DNA of 64,000 nucleotides from Ruminococcus sp. (GTDB lineage Bacteria; Bacillota; Clostridia; Oscillospirales; Ruminococcaceae). The stretch lies in the NCBI GenBank assembly GCA_017961625.1, contig JAGCWY010000106.1:16061-80060 (forward strand), written 5' to 3'. The notes below the pieces were generated by a model. It saw only the letters and a program-made list of their open reading frames with translations, did not search any database and had not been told where the DNA came from. Shown here piece after piece: positions 32,109 through 39,778 of this stretch (position 1 is the first letter of the stretch; the number at the start of each line of letters is the position of its first letter). A program made the translations under genes and the position numbers.

Positions 32109-32659
32109 TGTTTTTAGTAAATATGTTTTTTACAAGGCGGCAGTCTGCGACTGTCGCCTTATTATATCGCTTTTAAGCGATAATACGCATTATACAGCTT
32201 GTGTATTTTGCACAAACAAATTATCCGGAGAGTAATCAGTAAAAAAACTTATTCAATCAGTATTGAAATTCTTAAAGCAAAAAATGATTACGGCACGCCT
32301 GAATGACAAATAAATAACGAAAAATTACTGAATGAAAATACAGGATTTTATATGTTAGCACAATAGTGATATTCGAGTGAGTTTTGAATATTTTTTGACT
32401 TTACTGAAAAATAGCCAAAATGCAGAATGCATAAAAAAACATTTGAGAGTGAGAGCTAAAATGTGTAAAAAAATCAAAGAAAGCCCGCATTAAATGATTA
32501 TTAGCAAGAATTGACTTGTAATGTTCACAGAAATGTAATAAAATAAATTCAAGTACCAAGGAAGAGGAGGGACACAGAAGTCATCCAGACTTTTGCGCTT
32601 TTCTTTGGTCGAGAAGGATCTAACACAATCAAACTTTTAGAAAGTGAGGAATGATCAAA
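32109..32659. other. Gap of about 550 nt before the xylanase gene
   Basis: It begins with terminator-like hairpins (32134-32160, then 32165-32182). Further on TTGACT (32511-32516) suggests a promoter, though the -10 box is poor (TAATAA). A leader helix pairs 32555-32565 with 32599-32609 around a small inner hairpin AAGTC/GACTT. No gene is seen. Confidence 0.55.
32134..32160 (+). terminator. Hairpin after the LRR-dockerin gene
   Basis: AAGGCGGCAG/CTGTCGCCTT, 10 bp with one G-T pair, loop 7 nt. The T-run is poor; a second hairpin (ATCGCTT/AAGCGAT) follows directly. Confidence 0.6.
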
Positions 32660-35600
32660 ATGAAAAAGGTCACATTCCGAAAGCTCGTCAGTGCAGGCAT
32701 ATCTGCAATGATGCTCGCTTCAAGCGTGCCTACGATCTCTTCAACTGTTGTTCAGGCTGCTGATCAGCAGGTTAGAGGAAACATCGGCGGATACGATTAC
32801 GAGATGTGGAATCAGAACTATACCGGTCAGGCTTCAATGAACCCCGGCGCAGGCTCTTTCACCTGCTCATGGAGCGGCATTGAGAACTTCCTGGCACGTA
32901 TGGGCAAAAACTATGACAGCCAGAAGAAGAACTACAAGGCATTTGGAAACATCGTTCTTACTTACGATGTTGAGTACACACCAAGAGGAAATTCTTATAT
33001 GTGCGTTTACGGCTGGACAAGAAATCCTCTTATGGAGTACTACATTGTTGAAGGATGGGGCGACTGGCGTCCACCCGGAGACGGAGCAGAGAGAAAGGGT
33101 AACGTAACTCTCAACGGCAATACTTATGATATATGCAAGACAATGCGTTACAATCAGCCTTCTCTTGACGGTACAGCAACATTCCCGCAGTACTGGAGCA
33201 TCCGCCAGACAAGCGGTTCAAGGAACAACACAACAAACTATATGAAGGGTACTATCAATGTTTCAGATCACTTTGACGCATGGTCAAGGGCTGGTCTTGA
33301 TATGTCCGGTACTCTTTATGAGGTATCCCTTAATATCGAGGGCTACAGATCAAACGGCTCCGCTAATGTTAAGAGCGTAACTGTTACAACAGGTGGTTCG
33401 GGCGGTTCGACAACTACCGATAGTGATACAACTACAACACCTACAAAGACAGTAGAGCCAGACGCAAATGGCGACTACTTCACAAACGACTTCGAGAGTG
33501 GTGCAGGCGATTGGTCCGGCAGAGGAAGTGCTTCTGTTTCTACAAGCAGCAGCAACTACTATGACGGTTCAAAGTCACTTTACGTTTCTGACAGAGCAAG
33601 CGAGTGGAACGGGTGTGCAATGACACTTGATTCAAGTGCATTTGTACCTGGCGAGACATACAGCTTCAGCGCTGCAGTTCTCCAGAACAGCGGCTCAAAT
33701 GTAACTATCCAGATGTCACTCCAGCAGGGTGATGGTAACAGCGCATCTTACGACCATATCGCTGACTGCACAGCCAAGAGCGGCGAGTGGACAAAGATAG
33801 AGAATACAGAATATACTATCCCCTCTAATTCGGGCGATATCGTTCTTTACTTTGAAACTCCCGAGAGCTCAGGTGACCTCTGCGACTTCTTCGTAGACGC
33901 AGTTCAGGTATCAAAGTCAGGCAAGGCTTCATCTGTAGTAACAGGTCAGGGCAAGGTTGGAGATGCAACTGAAGGAGGCGGTTCAACAGGTGGCGGTAGC
34001 ACCGGAGGCGATAGCACCGGCGGTGGCAGCGCTACAGGCGTTCGCGCACATCAGAATCTTGATTATTCATATACCAAGGGTGGCGACGGCTTCAAGGATA
34101 TCATGGGACCGTATTTCCGTCTCGGTACTTCTGTAAGCGGCAACGAGATCGGCAATTCACAGGCTCAGCAGTTCATCAAGAAGAACTACAACTCAGTAAC
34201 CTGTGAGAACGAAATGAAGCCTGATTCCATCGTTGCAGGCGTAAACGGTGATAACGTAAACATCAGCCTCAATTCTGCAAGTAGCATACTAAAATTTGCA
34301 GAGCAGAACGGCATCGGTGTTCGTGGTCATACCTTCGTATGGTACAGCCAGACTCCGGGTTCACTGTTCCAGGATAACGGCGGTACTGTTTCAAAGGACA
34401 GAATGAACAAGCGTCTTGAGAGCATGATAAAGAACACATTCAGCGCTATCAAGAGCCAGTTCCCAAACCTCAAGCTCCACTCATATGACGTTTGTAATGA
34501 GCTTTTCGTTAACGACGGCGGCGGAATGAGACCTGCTTCAAATTCCAACTGGGTAAGAGTATACGGCGAAGGCAACTCTGAGTTCGTTGTAAACGCATTC
34601 AAGTATGCTAGACAGTATGCTCCTAAGGATTGTAAGCTTTACCTCAATGACTATAATGAGTACATGAGCGCTAAGACCAAGGACCTTGTAAACATGGCTA
34701 AGACAGTCATGAAGGAGGGCGACTATATCGATGGTATAGGTATGCAGGCTCACCTTGATTCCAAGTATCCTTCGGCAAGCGAATTTGAGACAGCAATCAA
34801 GCAGTTCGAGTCACTCGGACTTGATGTTCAGATCACAGAGCTTGATATCACAAACAGCACAGGTTCAAACGGAACACTTTATCCTCAGATCTTTGAGGTT
34901 GCTATGAAGCACGCAGCTAATATCTCAACTGTTACTCTCTGGGGTACAACAGATGAGAGAAGCTGGAGATACCGTGAGAACGGCGGTTCACCGCTTCCGT
35001 TCCAGAATTATCAGCCTAAGTCATTCTATAATGACATTATAGCTCTTGCTAATAAGGTACCTGTACCTACAGAAACAACAACTACAACAACTACGACAAC
35101 TACAACAACAACAACCACAACAACTTCCGGCACAACTGCCCCCATAACCACACAGGATCTTAAGGATGTTCTTAATTCCAAGGTTGCTAAGTGGGGCGAC
35201 GCTAATGGTGATGGTGGCGTAGATATGGCTGATGCTGTAAAGATTATGCAGGCTCTTGCTAATCCCAACAAGTATCAGCTCACAGAGCAGCAGCAGTTCA
35301 ATGCAGACGTTTACGCAGCAGGCGATGGCATCACAACAAACGATGCAGCTGCTATTCAGGAATATCTCCTTGGTATTATCAAGCAGCTCCCCAAGAGCTA
35401 TTCTGACGATATCAAGACTGTAACAACAGAGTCGACAACAACGACTACTACAACAACCACCACAACAACTACAACGACACAGACTACAACAACTACAACA
35501 ACAACTACAACTCAGCCTAAGTCGAACTTCAATTACAATGCTAACTTACAATACAAGGCAGCTCCTGATTATTACTTCAATGGCTGTCAGCAGCAGGGTA

Positions 35601-36358
35601 AGGTTACAAAAGAGAGCTATAATGGTATAAACGGTGGCAACAGCCTTAATGTTTATACTCCTTATAACTATGATCCAAGCAAGAAGTACAACATATTCTA
35701 TCTCATGCACGGCGGCGGAGAGAACGAGAACACTCTTATCTCCCAGAACGATACAATGATCCAGAATATGCTGGACAATATGATTATGAACAAAGAGCTC
35801 GAGCCCCTTATTGTTGTATTCCCAACATTCAACAAGACTGAGGCAGGACGTTTCTACAGCGAGTTCCGTCAGAGCGTAGTTCCTTTCGTTGAGGGCAAGT
35901 ACTCAACATATGCTAATAAGGATACATCCGAGAGTTCGCTCAAGGCTTCAAGATTCCATAGAGCATACGGCGGCTTCTCAATGGGCGGCGTTTCTACATG
36001 GGCTGTATTTGAGAATTGCCTCGACATCGTAGCTTACTTCATGCCTCTCAGCGGCGACAGCTGGAACGGCAACAGTGCTTACGATAAGGCTAAGGGTATT
36101 GCAAATGCAGTAGACAAGTCCGGTCTCCAGAAGAATGAGTACTTCATATTCTGCGCTACAGGTTCTACTGATATAGCTTATCCTAATGTTAGTCCTCAGA
36201 TCGACGAAATGAAGAAGATGAGCCAGTTCGTTTACACCTCTGACTTCTCTAAGGGCAACCTTTACTTCATGGTAGTTAATGGTAAGGACCACTGGTGGGG
36301 CAATGTAAGACATTATGTATATGATGCACTTCCTTACTTCTTCCACGAGGGTCAGTAA
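32660..36358 (+). CDS. Multimodular xylanase/esterase: GH11-CBM22-GH10-dockerin-CE1
   Basis: 1232 aa. GAGGA sits just 9 nt before ATG 32660, so this start is preferred to ATG 32651. A signal peptide (to about VVQAADQ) is followed by GH11 (about 35-245; nucleophile Glu in MEYYIVEGWG, acid/base in IEGYRSNG), CBM22 (about 270-420), and a Gly/Ser/Thr linker. GH10 follows (about 467-798; acid/base in DVCNELF, nucleophile in ITELDIT), then a Thr-rich linker, a dockerin (about 845-914), a second Thr-rich linker and CE1 (about 956-1232; Ser in GGFSMGG, His in GKDHWW). It would cut xylan with two enzymes and remove feruloyl or acetyl groups. The dockerin is internal rather than terminal. Confidence 0.93.
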   Translation: MKKVTFRKLVSAGISAMMLASSVPTISSTVVQAADQQVRGNIGGYDYEMWNQNYTGQASMNPGAGSFTCSWSGIENFLARMGKNYDSQKKNYKAFGNIVLTYDVEYTPRGNSYMCVYGWTRNPLMEYYIVEGWGDWRPPGDGAERKGNVTLNGNTYDICKTMRYNQPSLDGTATFPQYWSIRQTSGSRNNTTNYMKGTINVSDHFDAWSRAGLDMSGTLYEVSLNIEGYRSNGSANVKSVTVTTGGSGGSTTTDSDTTTTPTKTVEPDANGDYFTNDFESGAGDWSGRGSASVSTSSSNYYDGSKSLYVSDRASEWNGCAMTLDSSAFVPGETYSFSAAVLQNSGSNVTIQMSLQQGDGNSASYDHIADCTAKSGEWTKIENTEYTIPSNSGDIVLYFETPESSGDLCDFFVDAVQVSKSGKASSVVTGQGKVGDATEGGGSTGGGSTGGDSTGGGSATGVRAHQNLDYSYTKGGDGFKDIMGPYFRLGTSVSGNEIGNSQAQQFIKKNYNSVTCENEMKPDSIVAGVNGDNVNISLNSASSILKFAEQNGIGVRGHTFVWYSQTPGSLFQDNGGTVSKDRMNKRLESMIKNTFSAIKSQFPNLKLHSYDVCNELFVNDGGGMRPASNSNWVRVYGEGNSEFVVNAFKYARQYAPKDCKLYLNDYNEYMSAKTKDLVNMAKTVMKEGDYIDGIGMQAHLDSKYPSASEFETAIKQFESLGLDVQITELDITNSTGSNGTLYPQIFEVAMKHAANISTVTLWGTTDERSWRYRENGGSPLPFQNYQPKSFYNDIIALANKVPVPTETTTTTTTTTTTTTTTTTSGTTAPITTQDLKDVLNSKVAKWGDANGDGGVDMADAVKIMQALANPNKYQLTEQQQFNADVYAAGDGITTNDAAAIQEYLLGIIKQLPKSYSDDIKTVTTESTTTTTTTTTTTTTTTQTTTTTTTTTTQPKSNFNYNANLQYKAAPDYYFNGCQQQGKVTKESYNGINGGNSLNVYTPYNYDPSKKYNIFYLMHGGGENENTLISQNDTMIQNMLDNMIMNKELEPLIVVFPTFNKTEAGRFYSEFRQSVVPFVEGKYSTYANKDTSESSLKASRFHRAYGGFSMGGVSTWAVFENCLDIVAYFMPLSGDSWNGNSAYDKAKGIANAVDKSGLQKNEYFIFCATGSTDIAYPNVSPQIDEMKKMSQFVYTSDFSKGNLYFMVVNGKDHWWGNVRHYVYDALPYFFHEGQ

Positions 36359-36381
36359 GAGTCGGTAATATAATCGCATCT

Positions 36382-36413
36382 AAACCGGGAACATTATGTT
36401 CCCGGTTTTTTAT
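36382..36413 (+). terminator. Terminator of the xylanase gene
   Basis: AAACCGGGAAC/GTTCCCGGTTT, 11-bp stem, with a T-run directly after. Confidence 0.92.
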
Positions 36414-36419
36414 GAAAAT

Positions 36420-36446
36420 CAGCACCCTGTCTTAGGCAGGGTGCTG
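36420..36446. repeat. Hairpin between terminators
   Basis: CAGCACCCTG/CAGGGTGCTG, 10-bp perfect stem with a 7-nt loop. No T-run on either side. It sits between two terminator hairpins; role unknown. Confidence 0.7.
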
Positions 36447-36452
36447 ATTGCG

Positions 36453-36503
36453 AAAAAGGGCATAAAGAAGTCATCAATAATCAAACTTCTTTATGCCCTT
36501 TTT
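36453..36503. terminator. 19-bp perfect hairpin, probable bidirectional terminator
   Basis: A perfect 19-bp stem (36453-36471 with 36485-36503), loop 13 nt. The stem ends in A5/T5, giving a T-run in both directions, so it could serve the minus-strand LicD gene as well as the xylanase gene. Confidence 0.82.
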
Positions 36504-36562
36504 AATCTTAAAAAGCCGAATTGTTCCAAAATCCTAAAATCTGACCAATAACTTACCAAAAC

Positions 36563-37333
36563 TCAGTCGTCGATATAAGCTGTGAAGTTATGGTGAGTAA
36601 CTCTCTTTTCCACCGGTGGAGGAGTCATATAATCAGGTCCGAAAAGGCATTTCAGATAGGTCCTGTATTTTATCGGGACAGGATACTGCTTGCCTTCAAA
36701 TTCCATTCTTACGGTACTGCTGAAACAAGAAATAGGTGCCTCAAAATGACGAACGGTCGTACCTACTATATTTCCTATATAGTCGCAGTTTTCGGGCTTG
36801 TACTTTTTCGCTATGTGTTCTAGGCGCTTAAGCGCCCACCTGTAGGGGAGTATAAACCTGACTGCTTCAGGGAGAAGCTTACGGCTGCGTATTAAAAGTG
36901 TCTTGAACTTACCGAGGAGCATGAGACGGTCCTGATGTATCCTTCTCTTTATGAGTTCATCGGGCATACCGTCCAAAGGAAACAGGTCGATATTTATGCC
37001 TAATTCTTTGATCTCTGGAACTACCCACTCTACGACCTTTGAGCGCTTGTAGCATATCTTTGCGTACTGATACAGATAATCCTTTGTATTGTTAAAGGTG
37101 AGGACCTTACATTTGTCCGTTTCAAAAGATGACACGAATTTTTCGTATTCGGGTCTTTTCATGATGATATCTATATCGTCGTCCCACGGTATATAGCCTT
37201 TATGGCGTACTGCACCAAGTGCTGTGCCGCTGCTCAGAAAGTACGTTATGCCGTTTTTTTTGCAGTATTCGTCTATATCTTCGAGCACTACAAGAAGCCA
37301 GCGCTTATATTCCTGTTCGTTTATTTTTCTCAC
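36563..37333 (-). CDS. LicD-family transferase (third of three)
   Basis: 256 aa. SGTALGAVRHKGYIPWDDDIDI is the LicD active site, and INIDLFPLDGMP follows as in the other longer LicD. Start is a GTG at 37333 with GGAGG 6 nt upstream (GGAGGTTAAC). It lies 123 nt downstream of a TagD-like cytidylyltransferase on the same strand. The two fit a step making a CDP-alcohol and a step transferring it. This pair is separate from the cluster at 13-22 kb. Confidence 0.84.
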   Translation of the reverse strand: MRKINEQEYKRWLLVVLEDIDEYCKKNGITYFLSSGTALGAVRHKGYIPWDDDIDIIMKRPEYEKFVSSFETDKCKVLTFNNTKDYLYQYAKICYKRSKVVEWVVPEIKELGINIDLFPLDGMPDELIKRRIHQDRLMLLGKFKTLLIRSRKLLPEAVRFILPYRWALKRLEHIAKKYKPENCDYIGNIVGTTVRHFEAPISCFSSTVRMEFEGKQYPVPIKYRTYLKCLFGPDYMTPPPVEKRVTHHNFTAYIDD

Positions 37334-37456
37334 AGTTAACCTCCGTATGTTTTAAGAAGTCATATCTATTTCGCAATGCCTTGTATAAGGGTTATGAAGC
37401 CTTATATTCCGTCCCTGCACTGCATAAGATCCCTTTTTCAATTCCCTATAAAAGCC

Positions 37457-37864
37457 TCAGCCTATAGCGCTGAGCCTTGTTTTTATCTGCGATGAGCATA
37501 TATTGGCTGTGCGCGGAAGTCTTATGACTTCCTTTCCGTTCTCCTCGCACCATTTTACTGCATTCTGAAAGCCCTTGTGGAGCTGGTCTCCGCCGATAGC
37601 AAAGACGTCGAAGTCTATCTGAGGCAGTATCTTGTCAACGTCCTGATACACGATGACCTCGTCCACTACACGGAGCGCTTTGATGATGTCAATGCGCTGC
37701 TCAGTGGAATAAAGCACGTTCGCGTCGGGCTTCGTCTTTAAGATACAGCTGCTGTCCTGAACTGCAACTATAAGATAATCTCCAAGCTTTTTTGCGTTTT
37801 CAAACAGGCGCAGATGACCAAGGTGAAAATAATCAAATACGCCAACGGTGACTACTTTTTTCAT
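37457..37864 (-). CDS. TagD-like cytidylyltransferase
   Basis: 135 aa, the length of TagD. VGVFDYFHLGHLRLFENAK contains the HxGH nucleotide-binding motif, and ICSSQIKTRL corresponds to the second motif (ISSTxIR) of this fold. TagD makes CDP-glycerol; relatives make CDP-choline or other activated alcohols. GGAGG precedes the ATG. Next to LicD, an alcohol that becomes phosphodiester-linked on a surface polymer is likely. The substrate is inferred. Confidence 0.8.
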   Translation of the reverse strand: MKKVVTVGVFDYFHLGHLRLFENAKKLGDYLIVAVQDSSCILKTKPDANVLYSTEQRIDIIKALRVVDEVIVYQDVDKILPQIDFDVFAIGGDQLHKGFQNAVKWCEENGKEVIRLPRTANICSSQIKTRLSAIG

Positions 37865-38295
37865 GGTTAACCTCCATTGCTGATCATTTACTCATTTTCG
37901 GAACGATAATGCTTATTACTTACGGGTCAAATAAGCGTCCTTACTGCGATAGTTACATTTTGTGCATCGCTGATAGTGTAAATGCCGGTTGTTCAACTGA
38001 AATTTTCGTGAATCGTTAGCGTATTACTTATTTAATATTTTTTAATTTTGTAAAAGAAAAGTTTTAATCACTGTATAAATCGTAGCAGATTAAACTCAAA
38101 GTAATTTTTAAAGCAATTATATGTTATCACTTATTGTGCTTTGGGTCAAGGCGTTTTTTGCGGTTTATTTCTTCCTGTGTTAGCGGAGACTAAAAGCTGA
38201 TATCAACGGTAAAAGGACAAGCAGACTGTCAGGCTCTATCAGAGCATGGCTAAATATTGCTAATTATGGGTCGGTATGATGTTCGTGGCGGAAAA

Positions 38296-38367
38296 TTCAG
38301 GCAAAAAATCTTGAATATCAGCGGCTGCGGAGCTTCATAGTTCATGGAGCTGCCTGAAATATTTTTT
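38296..38367 (+). terminator. Orphan hairpin with T-run
   Basis: TTCAGGCA (38296-38303) pairs with TGCCTGAA (38351-38358) around an inner hairpin, and a T-rich stretch follows. It looks like a terminator but there is no gene before it on this strand, so it may end a small RNA or read-through transcript. Confidence 0.5.
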
Positions 38368-38387
38368 AAGAATTTTTTGAAAAGCTG

Positions 38388-38416
38388 TTGACAAGAGGAA
38401 GAATATGTGATATTAT
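38388..38416 (+). promoter_or_regulatory. Promoter of the GntR-ABC operon
   Basis: TTGACA (38388-38393), 17-bp spacer, TATTAT (38411-38416) with extended TGA. Confidence 0.82.
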
Positions 38417-38430
38417 ATGAGTGTAACAAC

Positions 38431-38451
38431 TGTACTAGCCAACATAGTACA
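38431..38451. promoter_or_regulatory. Candidate operator of the GntR/YtrA regulator
   Basis: TGTACTA and TAGTACA form a perfect 7-bp inverted repeat with a 7-nt centre. It lies 15 nt after the -10 box, where a bound repressor would block transcription. GntR/YtrA proteins usually control their own operon. Confidence 0.62.
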
Positions 38452-38474
38452 CGCCCTACAGAAAGGAGCTGCTT

Positions 38475-38849
38475 ATGTTTTCTATAGACCTGACAAGCAG
38501 AATACCCATTTATGAGCAGATATATCAGAAGATCGTCATGCTTATCCTTAACGGGACACTTGCAGAGAATGATCAGCTTCCTAGTGTAAGAAGTCTTGCA
38601 AAAGCCACCGGAGTGAATCCCAATACCGTAGCCAAGGCTTATCAGGAGCTTGAGCGCAACGGCGTGCTGTACTCGGTTCCGGGAAGAGGCAGCTTCGTGG
38701 CTGCACAGGATCACAGCGAGTTCCGCAAAAAGGCGCTGGCAGATTTCGATTCGATGGTCAGGGAAGCCTTTGACAAGGGAATATCTCCCGATGATCTCAA
38801 GGCAAGGATAGACACCTTGCATATATCCTACAGAGAGGAGCATGAATAA
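38475..38849 (+). CDS. GntR-family regulator, YtrA type
   Basis: 124 aa, the short YtrA form. The winged helix (about 10-75) includes PIYEQIYQKIVMLILNGTL, LPSVRSLAKATGVNPNTVAKAYQELERNGVL and SVPGRGSF. The small C-terminal part (about 40 residues) is a dimerisation helix pair without a ligand domain. It overlaps the ABC ATPase start by one base and probably represses the operon through the operator just upstream. Confidence 0.88.
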   Translation: MFSIDLTSRIPIYEQIYQKIVMLILNGTLAENDQLPSVRSLAKATGVNPNTVAKAYQELERNGVLYSVPGRGSFVAAQDHSEFRKKALADFDSMVREAFDKGISPDDLKARIDTLHISYREEHE

Positions 38850-39778
38850 TGATAGAACTAAAAAACACAGTAAAGAAATTCGACAGCTTTACCGCTCTTG
38901 ACGGCATAGACCTGAGTATCAAAAAGGGTACGGCTTTCGGTCTGATTGGTTCTAACGGAGCAGGAAAATCCACTATACTTCGGCTTATATCCGGCATCTA
39001 TTCTCCGGAATCAGGGGAGGTCCTTATTGATGGCGAGAGCGTTTACGATAATGTTGACGCCAAGCAGAAGGTATTCTTCATAAACGACGAGACTGTGCAG
39101 TTCGGTAGCTTTACGCTCAAAAAGCTGAAAAACTATTATAAGAGTTTTTATCCGTCTTTTTCAGAGGAAATATTTGAAACCCTCCGCAAAAAAACGGAGC
39201 TTCCGCTTGACAAAAAGATAAACACATTCTCAAAGGGCATGAAGAGGCAGGCTATAGTTATCATTGGTCTTGCCTGCTGTACCGATTATCTGCTGCTTGA
39301 CGAGGCGTTTGACGGGCTTGACCCGACTATGCGCATAATAGTTAAGAAAATGCTGGTGGACGCCATGCTTGACCGTCAGCTAACGACTGTCATATCCTCC
39401 CATAATCTAAAGGAGATAAACGAGCTCTGCGACACAGCTGCTCTCCTTCACGACGGAAAGATAATATTCTCGCAAGATATCGACGACGTAAAGGGCGGCG
39501 TACATAAGATACAGGCGGTATTCAACAGAGAAGAGAACGGTGCTGCCGTAAACTATACTAAGGACGATTTTGCCTGTGAGGGCGTGGAGATGCTACACTT
39601 TGAGCAGAGTCAGAGCATATACTTCATTATTGCAAAGGGCGACATAGAGACTATAAAGGCTTCGCTGTCTGTAAAGCACCCTGTGCTGATAGAGGTCATA
39701 CCGCTCACACTTGAAGAAATATTTATCTATGAACTGGAGGTGCTCGGCTATGACAGCAGTGACAACATCAGCGAATAA
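38849..39778 (+). CDS. ABC transporter ATPase (YtrB-like)
   Basis: 309 aa. Walker A GSNGAGKST, signature FSKGMKRQ and Walker B YLLLDEAFDGLD are intact. The last about 90 residues extend past the core ATPase, as in YtrB-type proteins. It pairs with the permease whose start lies inside its 3' end, and with the YtrA-type regulator upstream. Such systems often answer cell-envelope stress or antibiotics. Confidence 0.87.
   Translation: MIELKNTVKKFDSFTALDGIDLSIKKGTAFGLIGSNGAGKSTILRLISGIYSPESGEVLIDGESVYDNVDAKQKVFFINDETVQFGSFTLKKLKNYYKSFYPSFSEEIFETLRKKTELPLDKKINTFSKGMKRQAIVIIGLACCTDYLLLDEAFDGLDPTMRIIVKKMLVDAMLDRQLTTVISSHNLKEINELCDTAALLHDGKIIFSQDIDDVKGGVHKIQAVFNREENGAAVNYTKDDFACEGVEMLHFEQSQSIYFIIAKGDIETIKASLSVKHPVLIEVIPLTLEEIFIYELEVLGYDSSDNISE

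Larger units (their letters stand above)
37865..38474. other. Divergent gap of 610 nt
   Basis: It runs between the TagD-like gene (minus) and the GntR operon (plus). A hairpin GCGAT/ATCGC at about 37950-37974 and a stem with T-run (38296-38367) are visible. No small gene with a ribosome binding site was found. A weak minus promoter could use TTGACC at about 37924-37929. Confidence 0.55.
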
